Assembly: GCF_001424875.1 (NCBI RefSeq) | Contig: NZ_LMCT01000008.1 | Coordinates: 16,944-80,943 of the forward strand | Direction of reading: 5' to 3' | Length of the DNA: 64,000 nt | Origin: Kitasatospora sp. Root107 | Lineage (GTDB): Bacteria; Actinomycetota; Actinomycetes; Streptomycetales; Streptomycetaceae | In this document: one piece after another, positions 10,468 to 19,502 of the stretch | Layout: each line of letters starts with the position of its first letter | How positions within the stretch are numbered: position 1 is the stretch's first letter | Notes under the pieces: generated by a model | Told to the model about the DNA's origin: nothing | Database searches by the model: none | What the model saw: only the letters and a program-made list of their open reading frames with translations | Program-made: the position numbers and the translations under genes

Positions 10468-11907
10468 ATGCGTAGCAGTGGCAACGGCAGGAACAGCAGC
10501 GGCGGTGGCGGGAGCCAGGGCCGTGGCGGACAGGGCGGGGGCGGCCGGGGAGGCGACTCGCGCGGCGGTTCGTCGTACGGCGGCAGCGGCGGTGGCCGTA
10601 GCGGTGGCGCGCCCGGTGGCGGCCGCAGCGGTGGCGGTTCGTCCTTCGGCGGCGGCGGTGGCGGCCGGGGTGGCGACTCCCGTGGGGGCTCGTCCTTCGG
10701 CGGCGGTGGCAGCCGGGGTGGCGACTCGCGTGGCGGTTCGTCCTTCGGCGGCGGTGGCCGCGGTGGCGACTCCCGCGGCGGTTCGTCCTACGGCGGGAGC
10801 CGGGACGGGCGTGGCGGCGGTGGCGGCTCCTTCGGTGGCAACCGCAGCGGCGGCGCGTCCGGTGGCGGTCGCAGTGGTGGCGGTTCGTCGTTCGGCGGCG
10901 ACCGCCGCGACGATCGTCGTGACGACCGGCAGTACCCGGACCGTCCGCTCCGCCCGGAGGAGCGCAAGTACGACCGCCCCGAGTTCGGTGGCGGCCCGCA
11001 CGCGTACCCCAACCGTGGCAGCGCCGCCCGCAAGCCCAGCCCGGCCCCCCGGCCGCGGCGTGAGGGCCAGGGCGCCCCGGGCGACCCGCGGCGTCAGCCG
11101 CAGCGGACCCGTGAGCTGCAGGGCAAGATCGAGGACGCGGTGCTGGCCCGGCACGAGCAGGGCCAGGGCGTGAAGGGCGGGAACGAAGAGGGCGAGCGCC
11201 TGCAGAAGGTGCTGGCGCGCGCCGGTATGGGCAGCCGTCGGGCCTGCGAGGAGCTGATCGAGCAGGGCCGGGTGTCGGTCAACGGCCAGCAGGTCACCGA
11301 GCAGGGCAAGCGGGTCCAGCCGGAGACCGACGAGATCAAGGTGGACGGCCTGACCGTCGCCACCCAGTCGTTCCTGTTCTTCGCGCTCAACAAGCCGGCC
11401 GGCGTCGTCTCCACCATGGAGGACCCGGACGGCCGTCAGTGCCTGGGCGACTACGTGAACAACCGGGAGACCCGGCTGTTCCACGTGGGCCGGCTGGACA
11501 CCGAGACCGAGGGCATCATCCTGCTCACCAACCACGGTGAGCTGGCCCACCGCCTGACCCACCCCCGGTACGGCGTCACCAAGACCTACCTGGCCGCCAT
11601 CCAGGGCCCGATCCCGCGTGACCTGGGCAAGACGCTGGCCAAGGGCATCGAGCTGGAGGACGGCTACGCCCGCGCCGACAGCTTCAAGGTGGTCTCCAAC
11701 GTCGGCAAGAACTACCTGGTCGAGGTCACCCTGCACGAGGGCCGCAAGCACATCGTGCGGCGGATGCTCTCCGAGGCGGGCTACCCGGTCGAGAAGCTGG
11801 TCAGGACCGCCTTCGGTCCGATCACGCTGGGCGACCAGAAGTCGGGCTGGCTGCGCCGCCTGACCAACCCCGAGGTCGGGCAGCTGATGAACGAGGTCGG
11901 TCTCTAG
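10468..11907 (+). CDS. rluB: 23S rRNA pseudouridine synthase, RluB/RsuA family, with Gly/Arg-rich N-terminus
   Basis: The enzyme isomerises a uridine in large-subunit rRNA. Residues 1 to about 175 are a Gly/Ser/Arg-rich tract with several RGGDSRGGSSFGGGG-type units. An S4 RNA-binding domain near residues 243-290 (ERLQKVLARAGMGSRRACEE) and the catalytic RsuA/RluB domain follow, with Asp344 in GRLDTETEG. The family core is about 240-250 residues, so the N-terminal extension nearly doubles it. The ATG at 10468 follows scpB without a strong ribosome site. Confidence 0.92.
   Translation: MRSSGNGRNSSGGGGSQGRGGQGGGGRGGDSRGGSSYGGSGGGRSGGAPGGGRSGGGSSFGGGGGGRGGDSRGGSSFGGGGSRGGDSRGGSSFGGGGRGGDSRGGSSYGGSRDGRGGGGGSFGGNRSGGASGGGRSGGGSSFGGDRRDDRRDDRQYPDRPLRPEERKYDRPEFGGGPHAYPNRGSAARKPSPAPRPRREGQGAPGDPRRQPQRTRELQGKIEDAVLARHEQGQGVKGGNEEGERLQKVLARAGMGSRRACEELIEQGRVSVNGQQVTEQGKRVQPETDEIKVDGLTVATQSFLFFALNKPAGVVSTMEDPDGRQCLGDYVNNRETRLFHVGRLDTETEGIILLTNHGELAHRLTHPRYGVTKTYLAAIQGPIPRDLGKTLAKGIELEDGYARADSFKVVSNVGKNYLVEVTLHEGRKHIVRRMLSEAGYPVEKLVRTAFGPITLGDQKSGWLRRLTNPEVGQLMNEVGL
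10555..10910 (+). repeat. In-gene repeats encoding RGG/GGS-rich tract
   Basis: Imperfect tandem copies of a roughly 36-45 base unit (core ggcgactcgcgtggcggttc) encode RGGDSRGGSSFGGG-like peptides inside rluB. Unit number may vary between strains through slippage or recombination. Confidence 0.75.
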
Positions 11908-11918
11908 CACCGGTCGCC

Positions 11919-11958
11919 CCGGAGGGCCTTCCCGTCACATGGCGGGGAGGCCCTCCGG
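11919..11958 (+). terminator. Terminator after rluB
   Basis: CCGGAGGGCCTTCCCG at 11919-11934 pairs with CGGGGAGGCCCTCCGG at 11943-11958 with one G-T wobble and an eight-base loop. It closes the scpA-scpB-rluB unit. Confidence 0.85.
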
Positions 11959-12110
11959 CGTTCGGTGGGGTTGTGTGAGCCTGAGCTCATCCGGCTTGTC
12001 AGCTCAGGGACTCGTGGCGGAGGATGGCCAGCGGACAACGGCGCGCCGAATGGCGGATCTGCGCCACCAGGGGTGGTGGCGAGGGGGAGCCGGTGGGGGA
12101 AGGGAACAAG

Positions 12111-13091
12111 GTGCTCGACTCTTTCGGGGTGCTCGGCCTGGGAAGGCCAGACGGCCAGGTGTACGCGGCTCTGGTGATAGCGCCGCAGTCGACGGCGGAC
12201 GAGATCGCCACGCAGTGCGGCCTGACGCTGCAACAGGGCCATGCCGCGCTCGACCGGCTGGCCGACCAAGGCATGATCACCCGTGCCCCGGTGGACCGGG
12301 AGCGCTATCTCGCGGTCGCCCCCGACGTGGCCATCGGCACCCTGATCGGCCACCGCGAGGCCCAGCTGCGCAGCGCGAGGGCCGAGATGCACCGCCTGAT
12401 GGACGCGTTCCGGGAGGCCTCCCGGTTCACCGACCCGGCGCACTCGGTCGAGGTCCTGACCGGCGGTGAGGCGATAGCCCAGCGGCTGGAGCACCTGGTC
12501 GAGACGGCCCAGTACCAGGTGCGCGGCTTCGACTGCCCGCCGTACATCCAGGACCCGGTGGCCAATCTGCCCCGGCAGCGGCAGCAGCTGCGGGCCGGGG
12601 TGCGGTTCCGCACCGTCTTCGACAAGGAGGCGGTGGCCTGGCCGGGGCGGCTGGAGAAGGAGATCCTGATCGGTGTCGCCGACGGCGAGGAGGCCCGGGT
12701 CAGGCCGGTGCTGCCGATGAAGATGATGATGGCCGACGACCGGATGGCGATCATCCCGATCAGCGTCGGGGATGCGGTGCTGGACGCCGCGTACGTGATC
12801 CACCCGTCGGCGCTGCTGCAGGCCCTGGACGGGCTGTTCGAGGCGGAGTGGGAGCGGGCGGTGCCGCTGCAGGCCGCGATCGGGGACGGCGACGGCGGGC
12901 CCGGGCCCGAGGACGACCAGCGCAAGCTGCTCGGGCTGCTGGCGGCCGGGCTCACCGACGAGTCGATCGCGCGGTCGCTGGGCTGGAGCGCCCGGACCAC
13001 GCAGCGGCGGTTGCAGGCCCTGATGCGGGAGCTCGGCGCCACTACCCGCTTCCAGGCGGGCATGGCGGCCCGGGAACGCGGCTGGCTCTAG
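12111..13091 (+). CDS. TrmB-like / LuxR-type transcriptional regulator
   Basis: The 326-residue protein has an N-terminal winged helix of TrmB type (GRPDGQVYAALVIAPQS, then STADEIATQCGLTLQQG). A middle sensor-like domain follows, then a C-terminal LuxR-style helix-turn-helix (LAAGLTDESIARSLGWSART). This architecture is common in streptomycetes and usually represents orphan regulators. GTG at 12111 is supported by AGGGA five bases upstream; GTG 12093 is an alternative. No target gene is apparent, and the gene stands between a terminator and a repeat. Confidence 0.85.
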   Translation: MLDSFGVLGLGRPDGQVYAALVIAPQSTADEIATQCGLTLQQGHAALDRLADQGMITRAPVDRERYLAVAPDVAIGTLIGHREAQLRSARAEMHRLMDAFREASRFTDPAHSVEVLTGGEAIAQRLEHLVETAQYQVRGFDCPPYIQDPVANLPRQRQQLRAGVRFRTVFDKEAVAWPGRLEKEILIGVADGEEARVRPVLPMKMMMADDRMAIIPISVGDAVLDAAYVIHPSALLQALDGLFEAEWERAVPLQAAIGDGDGGPGPEDDQRKLLGLLAAGLTDESIARSLGWSARTTQRRLQALMRELGATTRFQAGMAARERGWL

Positions 13092-13113
13092 GCACACGCG
13101 CTGGCGTCAGCCA

Positions 13114-13280
13114 CCAGGGGCTCGGGGCTCTGCTCGTCGGGCGGCTCCGCCGCCGGGGGCGACGCCGACCTCAGGAGCGTTCAACGTGCGTACAAGGTCA
13201 GGCACTTTCGCAGTGACCCGAACGCCAGATCTCCTCGCCCTGCGGCGGAGCCGCAAGTCAGCAGAGCCCCGAGCCCCTGG
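13114..13280 (+). repeat. Dispersed inverted-arm repeat, copy 3 (167 bp, extended arms)
   Basis: The outer arms at 13114-13134 and 13260-13280 pair perfectly over 21 bases but carry CTCTGCT where the other copies carry AACTGCGA. A second inner pair, GCGGCTCCGCCGC (13141-13153) and GCGGCGGAGCCGC (13242-13254), is unique to this copy. The core still contains GTCAGGCACTTTCGCAGTGA. It lies between convergent genes. Confidence 0.92.
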
Positions 13281-13310
13281 ACCGTAGCTGCCGGAGCACC
13301 TGCAAAAGGC

Positions 13311-13673
13311 TCAGCTCCAGGGGAGCAGGGTGGCCCAGCTGCCCGAGGCGTCGCGTTGGAGCTTCTCCAGGCCGATCACGGCGGTGCGGTTGAGGCGGCC
13401 GTAGATGTGCGGGAAGCGGATGCCGGGGGTGGCGCCGGCCGGGGGTGTGCCGTTGGGGGGCTCCCACTTGATCATCGGCTCGACCAGCTTCTCCTCGATG
13501 AGCAGGGCCATCAGGGGATCCCGCGTGTCCCGGAAGAAGGCGTTGGCGACCGCGAGCAGGGTCGTCTCGTCGGCCGAGCAGTGGATGAAGCCGTCGGTCA
13601 GCAGGGAGGCGGCGGTGTACGGCCGTCCAGGGTCGCGCAGCCAGTCGTCCAGGGGTGCGAGATGGTAGATCAT
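13311..13673 (-). CDS. DUF952 family protein
   Basis: The 120-residue cytoplasmic protein begins MIYHLAPLDDWL and contains DGFIHCSADETTLLAVAN, RDPLMALLIEEKL and FPHIYGRLNRTAVIG, the conserved signature of DUF952. The biochemical role of this family is not established to my knowledge. GGAG lies two bases before the ATG. Two direct repeats lie just upstream and may control it. Confidence 0.9.
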   Translation of the reverse strand: MIYHLAPLDDWLRDPGRPYTAASLLTDGFIHCSADETTLLAVANAFFRDTRDPLMALLIEEKLVEPMIKWEPPNGTPPAGATPGIRFPHIYGRLNRTAVIGLEKLQRDASGSWATLLPWS

Positions 13674-13681
13674 GGCTCCAT

Positions 13682-13717
13682 TTTTACCGGAGTTGACGGC
13701 ATTTCACCGGAGTTGAC
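13682..13717 (-). promoter_or_regulatory. Two direct repeats upstream of the DUF952 gene
   Basis: On the minus strand GTCAACTCCGGT occurs twice, 20 bases apart (13717-13706 and 13697-13686), each followed by A/G and AAA. The spacing of two helical turns suggests a tandem regulator site or promoter element directly before the ribosome site. Confidence 0.45.
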
Positions 13718-13731
13718 CGGCTGATCCGGGG

Positions 13732-15276
13732 TCAGAGTCCGGCCACCTTGGCCGTCGCCGAGACCTCGTACACCAGGGTGACGGTGCGTCGGCCGCCGGG
13801 CGGCAGGGTGAGCTGCCAGCGGACGATGCCGTCGGCGTCGAGCTCGTCGGGGGCGGGGGAGCAGAGCTCCTTGCGCAGCCTGACCTCCACCGCCGCGACC
13901 TCGGAGACCGGGATCCGCTCCCGGACGGTGACCGGCTGGTCGGTGCGGTCGTCCGGGCCGGTGAAGCGGGACAGGTGCAGCCGGACCGTGCGGGTCTGCA
14001 CGGTGCGGGAGGACAGGGCGCCGGCGCTGCTCCGGGTCTCCTCGGTCTCCCGGAGCACCCGGTAGGCGTCGGAGCTGCCGAAGGACAGCTCGGCGGGGGC
14101 GCCGGGTGCGGTGAACGCCAGCTCGGCGCGGCCGGTGAAGCCGCTGCCCAGCACCAGGTCGACCGGCCCGGCCAGCAGGGCGTGGCCGGACGCGTTGGTG
14201 AACCGGGCGACCCGGGTGACCAGCGGGGAGAGTTCGGGGGCGCAGCCGTACTCGCTGCTGGCGGGGGTGCTGAAGACGGTGAGCGGCACCCGGTGCGGGC
14301 GGCCGTCGCCGGGGATCCGGGCGGGGTCGGGGGCGCGCAGCACCCGGACCTCGCCGCCGTCGTCCACCCCGGGCAGGCCGTCGGCGGCAGGGCCGGTGGA
14401 GCCGATCTCCTGTTCGCGCAGCTCGACCTCGACCGTCCGGCGCTCCTCGGTGGTGCGCGGACGGAGCGTCAGGACGTCCTCGGTGAGCCGGGGCGGTTCG
14501 CCCGCGAGGGCGGAGCGGGCGGTGGAGAGGGTGAGCTGGACGCCGGACCAGTCCTCGCCGGTGCGCTGCCAGACCACCGCGCCGGTCTCCAGGGTGAGGG
14601 CCCCGTCCTCGGCCAGGGTGGCCCGGTAGGCGGGTCGCCAGAGGGCGCACGGGGTGAGGTGACTGACGGTCAGCCGGCCCGGGCCGCCGGGCGTCTCGAC
14701 GGTCAGCTCCAGGAAGCCGAGCAGCTCGGGCGGCGCCTCCTCGGTCAGCTCCAGCGCCGCCTCCGCCCGGAGCAGCTCGTCCTCCGCGGTGACCAGCCGG
14801 GCGTCGGTGGCGCGCAGCCGCTCCCCGTACGTCTCCCGCTCGGCGTCCACCCGGTCCAGCTCGCGGGACCAGCGGGCCGGCTCGGTCTCGCCCTGCCCGG
14901 CGCCCTCGGCGATCTCCCGGAGCAGGTCGGCGGCGAGCTGGGCGAGCAGGGCCAGCCGGGCGGTCAGCCGGAGCCGTTCGGCGCCGAGTTCGGCCTGCTC
15001 CTGTTCCAGCGCGTGCACCCGGTGCCGGAGTTCGGAGTCCGCGTCGGCGGGCGGCACCGGTGCGGGCGGAGTCCAGACCCGGGTGATCCGGGTGTCCAGC
15101 ACGCTGCCAGTGGAGAGTTCGGCGCGCAGCGTGAGGTCGGCGGCCAGCGCGGTGACCGGGCCGAGGCGCAGCCGCTGGACGCCGGGGGCGAGGTCGAGCT
15201 CGACCGAGCGTTCGACCAGAGCCCGGTCCTCCAGGCAGGTGACGGCGGTGACGGGGAGCGGTGTGGTGGTCGTCAT
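13732..15276 (-). CDS. DUF4139 (MuiA-like) domain protein
   Basis: The 514-residue protein has an N-terminal strand region (TAVTCLEDRALVERSVEL), a coiled coil near residues 85-175, and a C-terminal DUF4139 beta-rich domain as in mucoidy inhibitor A-like proteins. The molecular role is unknown. It has no signal peptide and probably acts in the cytoplasm. Its start lies one base from the stop of the next upstream gene, a paralogue, so the two form an operon. Confidence 0.85.
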   Translation of the reverse strand: MTTTTPLPVTAVTCLEDRALVERSVELDLAPGVQRLRLGPVTALAADLTLRAELSTGSVLDTRITRVWTPPAPVPPADADSELRHRVHALEQEQAELGAERLRLTARLALLAQLAADLLREIAEGAGQGETEPARWSRELDRVDAERETYGERLRATDARLVTAEDELLRAEAALELTEEAPPELLGFLELTVETPGGPGRLTVSHLTPCALWRPAYRATLAEDGALTLETGAVVWQRTGEDWSGVQLTLSTARSALAGEPPRLTEDVLTLRPRTTEERRTVEVELREQEIGSTGPAADGLPGVDDGGEVRVLRAPDPARIPGDGRPHRVPLTVFSTPASSEYGCAPELSPLVTRVARFTNASGHALLAGPVDLVLGSGFTGRAELAFTAPGAPAELSFGSSDAYRVLRETEETRSSAGALSSRTVQTRTVRLHLSRFTGPDDRTDQPVTVRERIPVSEVAAVEVRLRKELCSPAPDELDADGIVRWQLTLPPGGRRTVTLVYEVSATAKVAGL

Positions 15277-15277
15277 T

Positions 15278-17258
15278 TCAGTTCCTCCGGTCTCCGCCGT
15301 GCAGGGTCTGGGCAGCGGGGATGCGGATCTCGTAGCCGCCGTCCAGTTCGGCCCGGCCGTGGGCGGGCAGGTCGACCCGCCGGAGCCGGGTACCGGGCGG
15401 GCAGTCGTCGGACGGTTCGTCAGGGGCCGACCAGCCGGGCCGTTCCTGGATCTTGACGTCGGCTTCGGCGGTCACCGGCACCCGTTCGCGGACCTCGACG
15501 GTGACCGGCCTGGCCAGCCGGTTGGCCAGCTCGAGGTGCACCCGGTGGTCGAGCACCAGGACGTTGTTGCGCAGCCCCGCCGTCGACTCGTGCAGCTCGG
15601 TGCGCCGGGCCACCCGGACGCCCTCGGCCACCCCGAGCCCGAGCCGCCCGGTGGCGCCGGGGGCCAGCGTGGGCAGTGCGGCGGTGCGCAGGAAGTCGCC
15701 GTCCACCGAGACCTCGACCGGCCCGGCCAGCAGGGCCCGGTCGGTGGAGTTGGTGAGCAGCAGGGTGCCGTAGACGGTCTCCTCGACCGAGGGCACGCAG
15801 ACGTACTCCGGCTCCAGCGAGAGCGGGATCTCGCCGATGGTGACGGTGTGCCAGCCGCCGTCCGAGGGCAGGTCGACCGGGGCGGCGGTGTCGAACCGCT
15901 GGTCGAAGGACCCGGCCGAGCGGCGCGGCGGCACGGTGTGCGGGGGGAGTGCGGCGGTCAGCGCGGGCGCGGCGCGGTGCTGCTGCGGCGCGGCGGCCAG
16001 TTGGCCCCGGCGCGGGCCGGTCGGGCCCTGCAGGGTGAGCGCGGTGTAGTCCAGCCAGCCGGCGCCGGGGTGCGGCGGGGCGGGCTCCGGCGGCGGTCCG
16101 GTCGGCGGCGGTGCGAGCGGAGCCGCGCCGGCCATCGGTGCGGCCGGGGGTGCGGGCGCGGGGGCGCCGCCGTACCCCTGCGGCGCGCCGCCCGGGGCCC
16201 CGCGGAAGCCGTCCCTGGGCATCGCACCCCGGGTCCGCATCGGCGAGACGCTCTTGCGGTGCGCCACCTCGTCCTCGTCGTCGCTCGCGGAGGCGGCACC
16301 CACGGCGGCGCCCCCGAACCCGACCGCGGCCGGGCTCCCGGGGCCGACCGGGCCGCGGCGCACCGGGCGCGGCCCCGCCGCGTCGTACGCCGCGAACAGT
16401 TCGCCCAGACCGGGCGGGGCCTCCCGCCAGCCGGACGGCGCCGGGGCTGCCTGGCGGCGGCCGATCCGGACCGACTGCAGCCGGGGCAGGTCGGTGCGGC
16501 GCTGCAGGTCGGCGGTGGAGAGGCCGAGCCGGACGCCCGTCCAGTCCTCGCCGGTGCGCTGCGCCACCGAGGCCCGCAGCACCAGCTGCCCGCCGGGGTC
16601 GCCCTGACGGTGGCTCAGCCGGTAGGTGGGCACCCAGCGGGCGCCGGGGACGCCGTACTCCAGCTCCAGGTCCACCGTGTCGGCGGCCGGTCCTTCGGCG
16701 GTCAGCGTGAGCAGGACGGTCGCGGTGCTCGTGGTCGGGGCGGCGTGCTCGGTGTCGGGTGCCGACTCCAGCCGGTCCTGGGCGATCTGCAGGGCGTGCT
16801 CGGCGAGCCGGCTCTGCTCGGCCAGCCGGGCCACGTCGGCCTGCAGGACGGTCAGCCGGGCGGCCACGAAGTCGGCCAGCTCCAGCCAGGCGTCGGCGGG
16901 GGTGCGGCGGCCGGCGGCGCGGCGGCGGGACGGCGCGCAGCGCGGTCAGCTCGGCGATCCGCTCCTCGCCGCGGCGCTCGCGGGCCCGGGCGGCGTCGTA
17001 CTCCTGCCGGGCCAGCTCGCAGGCGCGGCGCAGCTCCGGGGTCTGAGCGGGGGCCCGGAGTTGGGCCGTGTACTCGACCCGGGCCTCGGTCACCCGCCAG
17101 CCCGCCCCCCGTACGGTGGCCCGGACCGACGACGGATCCAGCGCCGTCGGCAGCCCGGTCAGCCGAACCTGCCCGTCGGCCGGTACCGCCCCGCGCGCCC
17201 GCCGTCGGCAGAGCGCCCCGGTGGCGTACACCACCACCTCGTCCAGTACCGACTCCAC
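15278..17258 (-). pseudogene. Second DUF4139 (MuiA-like) gene, interrupted by a frameshift
   Basis: The first part, from GTG 17258 (AAGGGG upstream), reads ESVLDEVVVYATGALCRRRA and continues to about RAVPP. The frame then degenerates to Arg/Pro-rich nonsense. The other frame takes over with DAWLELADFVAARLTVLQAD and runs to the stop at 15278 with a complete DUF4139 domain. The switch lies in the very GC-rich run at about 16900-16935 and needs a single base change. The downstream frame retains normal coding character, so this is either a recent mutation or a sequencing error. A Pro/Ala/Gly-rich insert lies in the middle. Confidence 0.8.
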
Positions 17259-17482
17259 TCGAACCCCTTCCGCGTGCCTGGTGAGCGTGGCTCAGTCTGC
17301 CGGGCCCGACTGACGGTGTCAGCGGATTTGCAGTCCGCGCGTCGCCCGGACCCGGTCGGTCTCAGCTGGGCCGGGCGGCGGATCGGACCTGACAACATCC
17401 GGACGGTGGCAGCCGTCGGAGCCTTCGGTGCGAGAAGATTGGGCCGACCCTGGCCCTACCGCCTTCAGGAGACGCACCCGTC

Positions 17483-18568
17483 ATGCGCACAGTCGCCGTA
17501 GTCGGCACCGGACTGATCGGCACCTCCGCCGCGCTCGCCCTGACGGGGCGTGGGCTGCACGTGTACCTGGAGGACGCCGACCCGGACGCGGCCAGGACGG
17601 CGGAGTCGCTCGGGGCGGGCAGCACCGAGGTGCCGGACGGACCGGTGGATCTGGCGATCATCGCGGTGCCGCCCGCGCTGGTGGGGAAGGTGCTGGCGGA
17701 CTGTCAGCGCCGGGGCCTGGCGCGCTGGTACACCGACGTGGCCAGTGTGAAGTCCGGGCCGGGGGTCGAGGTGGCCGCGCTCGGCTGCGACACCGTGAAC
17801 TACATCGGCAGCCACCCGATGGCCGGCCGGGAGCGTTCGGGGCCGCTGGCGGCCCGGGCCGACCTGTTCGAGGGGCGCCCGTGGGTGCTCACCCCGACGG
17901 CGGACACCGACACCGAGACGCTGAACGCGGCGCTGGAGCTGGTCGCGCTCTGCGGCGCGATGCCGATCGTGATGGACGCCGCCGCCCACGACCGCGCGGT
18001 CGCGCTGGTCTCGCACGCGCCGCAGCTGTTCTCCTCGCTGGTCGCCGCCCGGCTGGAGCACGCGGACGAGACCGCCATAAGGCTGTCCGGCCAGGGGGTC
18101 CGTGACGTCACCCGGATCGCCGCCTCCAACCCCGCGATGTGGGTGGACATCCTGTCGGCCAACGCCGGCGTGGTGGCCGAGATCCTGGAGGAGCTGGCGG
18201 GCGACCTGACCGACACGGTCACCGCGCTCCGGGCCATGCAGGCCACCGACGAGGGCGAGCGGCGGGCCGGGGCGGCCGGGATCGAGGCTGTGATGCGGCG
18301 GGGCAACACCGGCCAGGCCCGGATCCCGGGCAAGCACGGCGCCCCGCCCACCCGGTACGAGACGGTTGCCGTGGTGCTGGGCGACCAGCCGGGCGAGCTG
18401 GGGCGCCTGTTCGGCGAGGTCGGCCAGCTCGGGGTGAACATCGAGGACGTGGTCATCGAGCACTCCTCCGGGCAGCAGGTCGGCTTCGTCCAGCTCGCGG
18501 TGGCGCCGTCGGCGGTCAAGCGGCTCACGGTCGCGCTGCGGGCCCAGGGCTGGAGCGTCCGGGACTGA
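17483..18568 (+). CDS. tyrA: Prephenate dehydrogenase
   Basis: The enzyme oxidatively decarboxylates prephenate to 4-hydroxyphenylpyruvate in tyrosine synthesis. The 361-residue protein starts with the nucleotide-binding motif VGTGLIGTSAA. It carries the conserved GSHPMAGRE segment and ends with an ACT regulatory domain (VVLGDQPGELGRLFGEV), suggesting tyrosine feedback control. AGGAG lies eleven bases before the ATG. In related genomes, as I recall, tyrA directly precedes cmk. Here two minus-strand genes intervene. Confidence 0.94.
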   Translation: MRTVAVVGTGLIGTSAALALTGRGLHVYLEDADPDAARTAESLGAGSTEVPDGPVDLAIIAVPPALVGKVLADCQRRGLARWYTDVASVKSGPGVEVAALGCDTVNYIGSHPMAGRERSGPLAARADLFEGRPWVLTPTADTDTETLNAALELVALCGAMPIVMDAAAHDRAVALVSHAPQLFSSLVAARLEHADETAIRLSGQGVRDVTRIAASNPAMWVDILSANAGVVAEILEELAGDLTDTVTALRAMQATDEGERRAGAAGIEAVMRRGNTGQARIPGKHGAPPTRYETVAVVLGDQPGELGRLFGEVGQLGVNIEDVVIEHSSGQQVGFVQLAVAPSAVKRLTVALRAQGWSVRD

Positions 18569-18593
18569 CCCGCCGTCAGGGGCCCGGCTTGTT

Positions 18594-19397
18594 TCAGAGC
18601 GAGCGGAGGAACTCCCGGACCGCCGCCGCGAAGCCGGCCGGGTCGGCGTCGTGCACGAAGTGGTCGGTCTCCAGCGTGACCAGCCGGGTGTCGGGGCGGC
18701 GGTCGGCCATCGCGCTGGCCTGCTCCTCGGACAGGCAGGGGAACTTGCTGCCGCGTACCAGCAGGGCGGGGCAGTTGCTGCCGAGCCAGTCGGCCCAGTG
18801 GTCGCCGCGCACCTGCTCCTCGGAGCTCACGGTGTCCGCCGGGTGGAACGGCAGCCGCCAGCCGCCGTACGGGAGCTCACGGAGCCGGTGGCCGACCATC
18901 GGGGCCAGCGGCCCGAGCGCGGTGACCAGCTCCTCCCGGGTCGGGGCCGTCCACGGCATCTTCAGGACGAAGGACAGCGGGCTCGGCCCGGCCGGCAGCT
19001 CGGCCGGCCCCTCCTCGTTGATCAGGGCGCTGACCAGCTCGGGGTGCCTGGCCGCCAGCTGGTACGCGGTGATGCCGCCGCCGGAGTGCCCGAGCACCGG
19101 GATCGGCCCGAGGTCGAGGTGGTGCAGCAGCGCCACCACGTCCTCCAGGTAGCCCTCCCGGCTGTACTCGGCGGTCCGGTCGGAGTCGCCGTGCCCGCGC
19201 TGGTCCGGCGCGATCACCCGCCACTCCGGCCCGAGTGCCTGCGCCATGGCGGCGAAGCTGTGGCCCTCCGAGACGTGCCCGTGCAGGGCGAGCAGTGGCC
19301 GTCCCGGCCCGCCGAAGTCGAGGTAGGACAGGCGGCGACCCGCGAGGTCCAGCTCGGTACGGGCGGGGGCGGTGGTCTCGATCACGGTCATGGGCAT
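18594..19397 (-). CDS. Alpha/beta-fold hydrolase
   Basis: The 267-residue cytoplasmic protein has the full alpha/beta hydrolase pattern: oxyanion HGHV, catalytic Ser in the elbow GHSGGG, a later Asp region and a C-terminal His in TDHFVHD. The substrate is unknown; esterase or epoxide/lactone hydrolase activity would fit. The ATG at 19397 has GAGGAGGAG about eight bases upstream. The promoter region carries several AT-rich palindromes, so the gene is probably repressor-controlled, yet no regulator is adjacent. Confidence 0.9.
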   Translation of the reverse strand: MPMTVIETTAPARTELDLAGRRLSYLDFGGPGRPLLALHGHVSEGHSFAAMAQALGPEWRVIAPDQRGHGDSDRTAEYSREGYLEDVVALLHHLDLGPIPVLGHSGGGITAYQLAARHPELVSALINEEGPAELPAGPSPLSFVLKMPWTAPTREELVTALGPLAPMVGHRLRELPYGGWRLPFHPADTVSSEEQVRGDHWADWLGSNCPALLVRGSKFPCLSEEQASAMADRRPDTRLVTLETDHFVHDADPAGFAAAVREFLRSL

Positions 19398-19450
19398 GGT
19401 GTGGCTCCTCCTCGATCGGCCTCGGACGACTCCAACTCTAGGGGAGATAC

Positions 19451-19502
19451 ATACGTTTGTCCAAGACTCTTGTACAAGACCTCCGTCTAATACAAACGTA
19501 TT
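19451..19502. promoter_or_regulatory. Operator-like palindrome cluster upstream of the alpha/beta hydrolase
   Basis: ATACGTTTGT (19451-19460) is the reverse complement of ACAAACGTAT (19492-19501). Between them lies the perfect 12-base palindrome TCTTGTACAAGA (19468-19479). AATACAAACGTATT (19489-19502) is itself a dyad with AATAC and GTATT halves. The cluster is markedly AT-rich for this genome and lies 54-105 bases before the hydrolase start. Confidence 0.65.
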
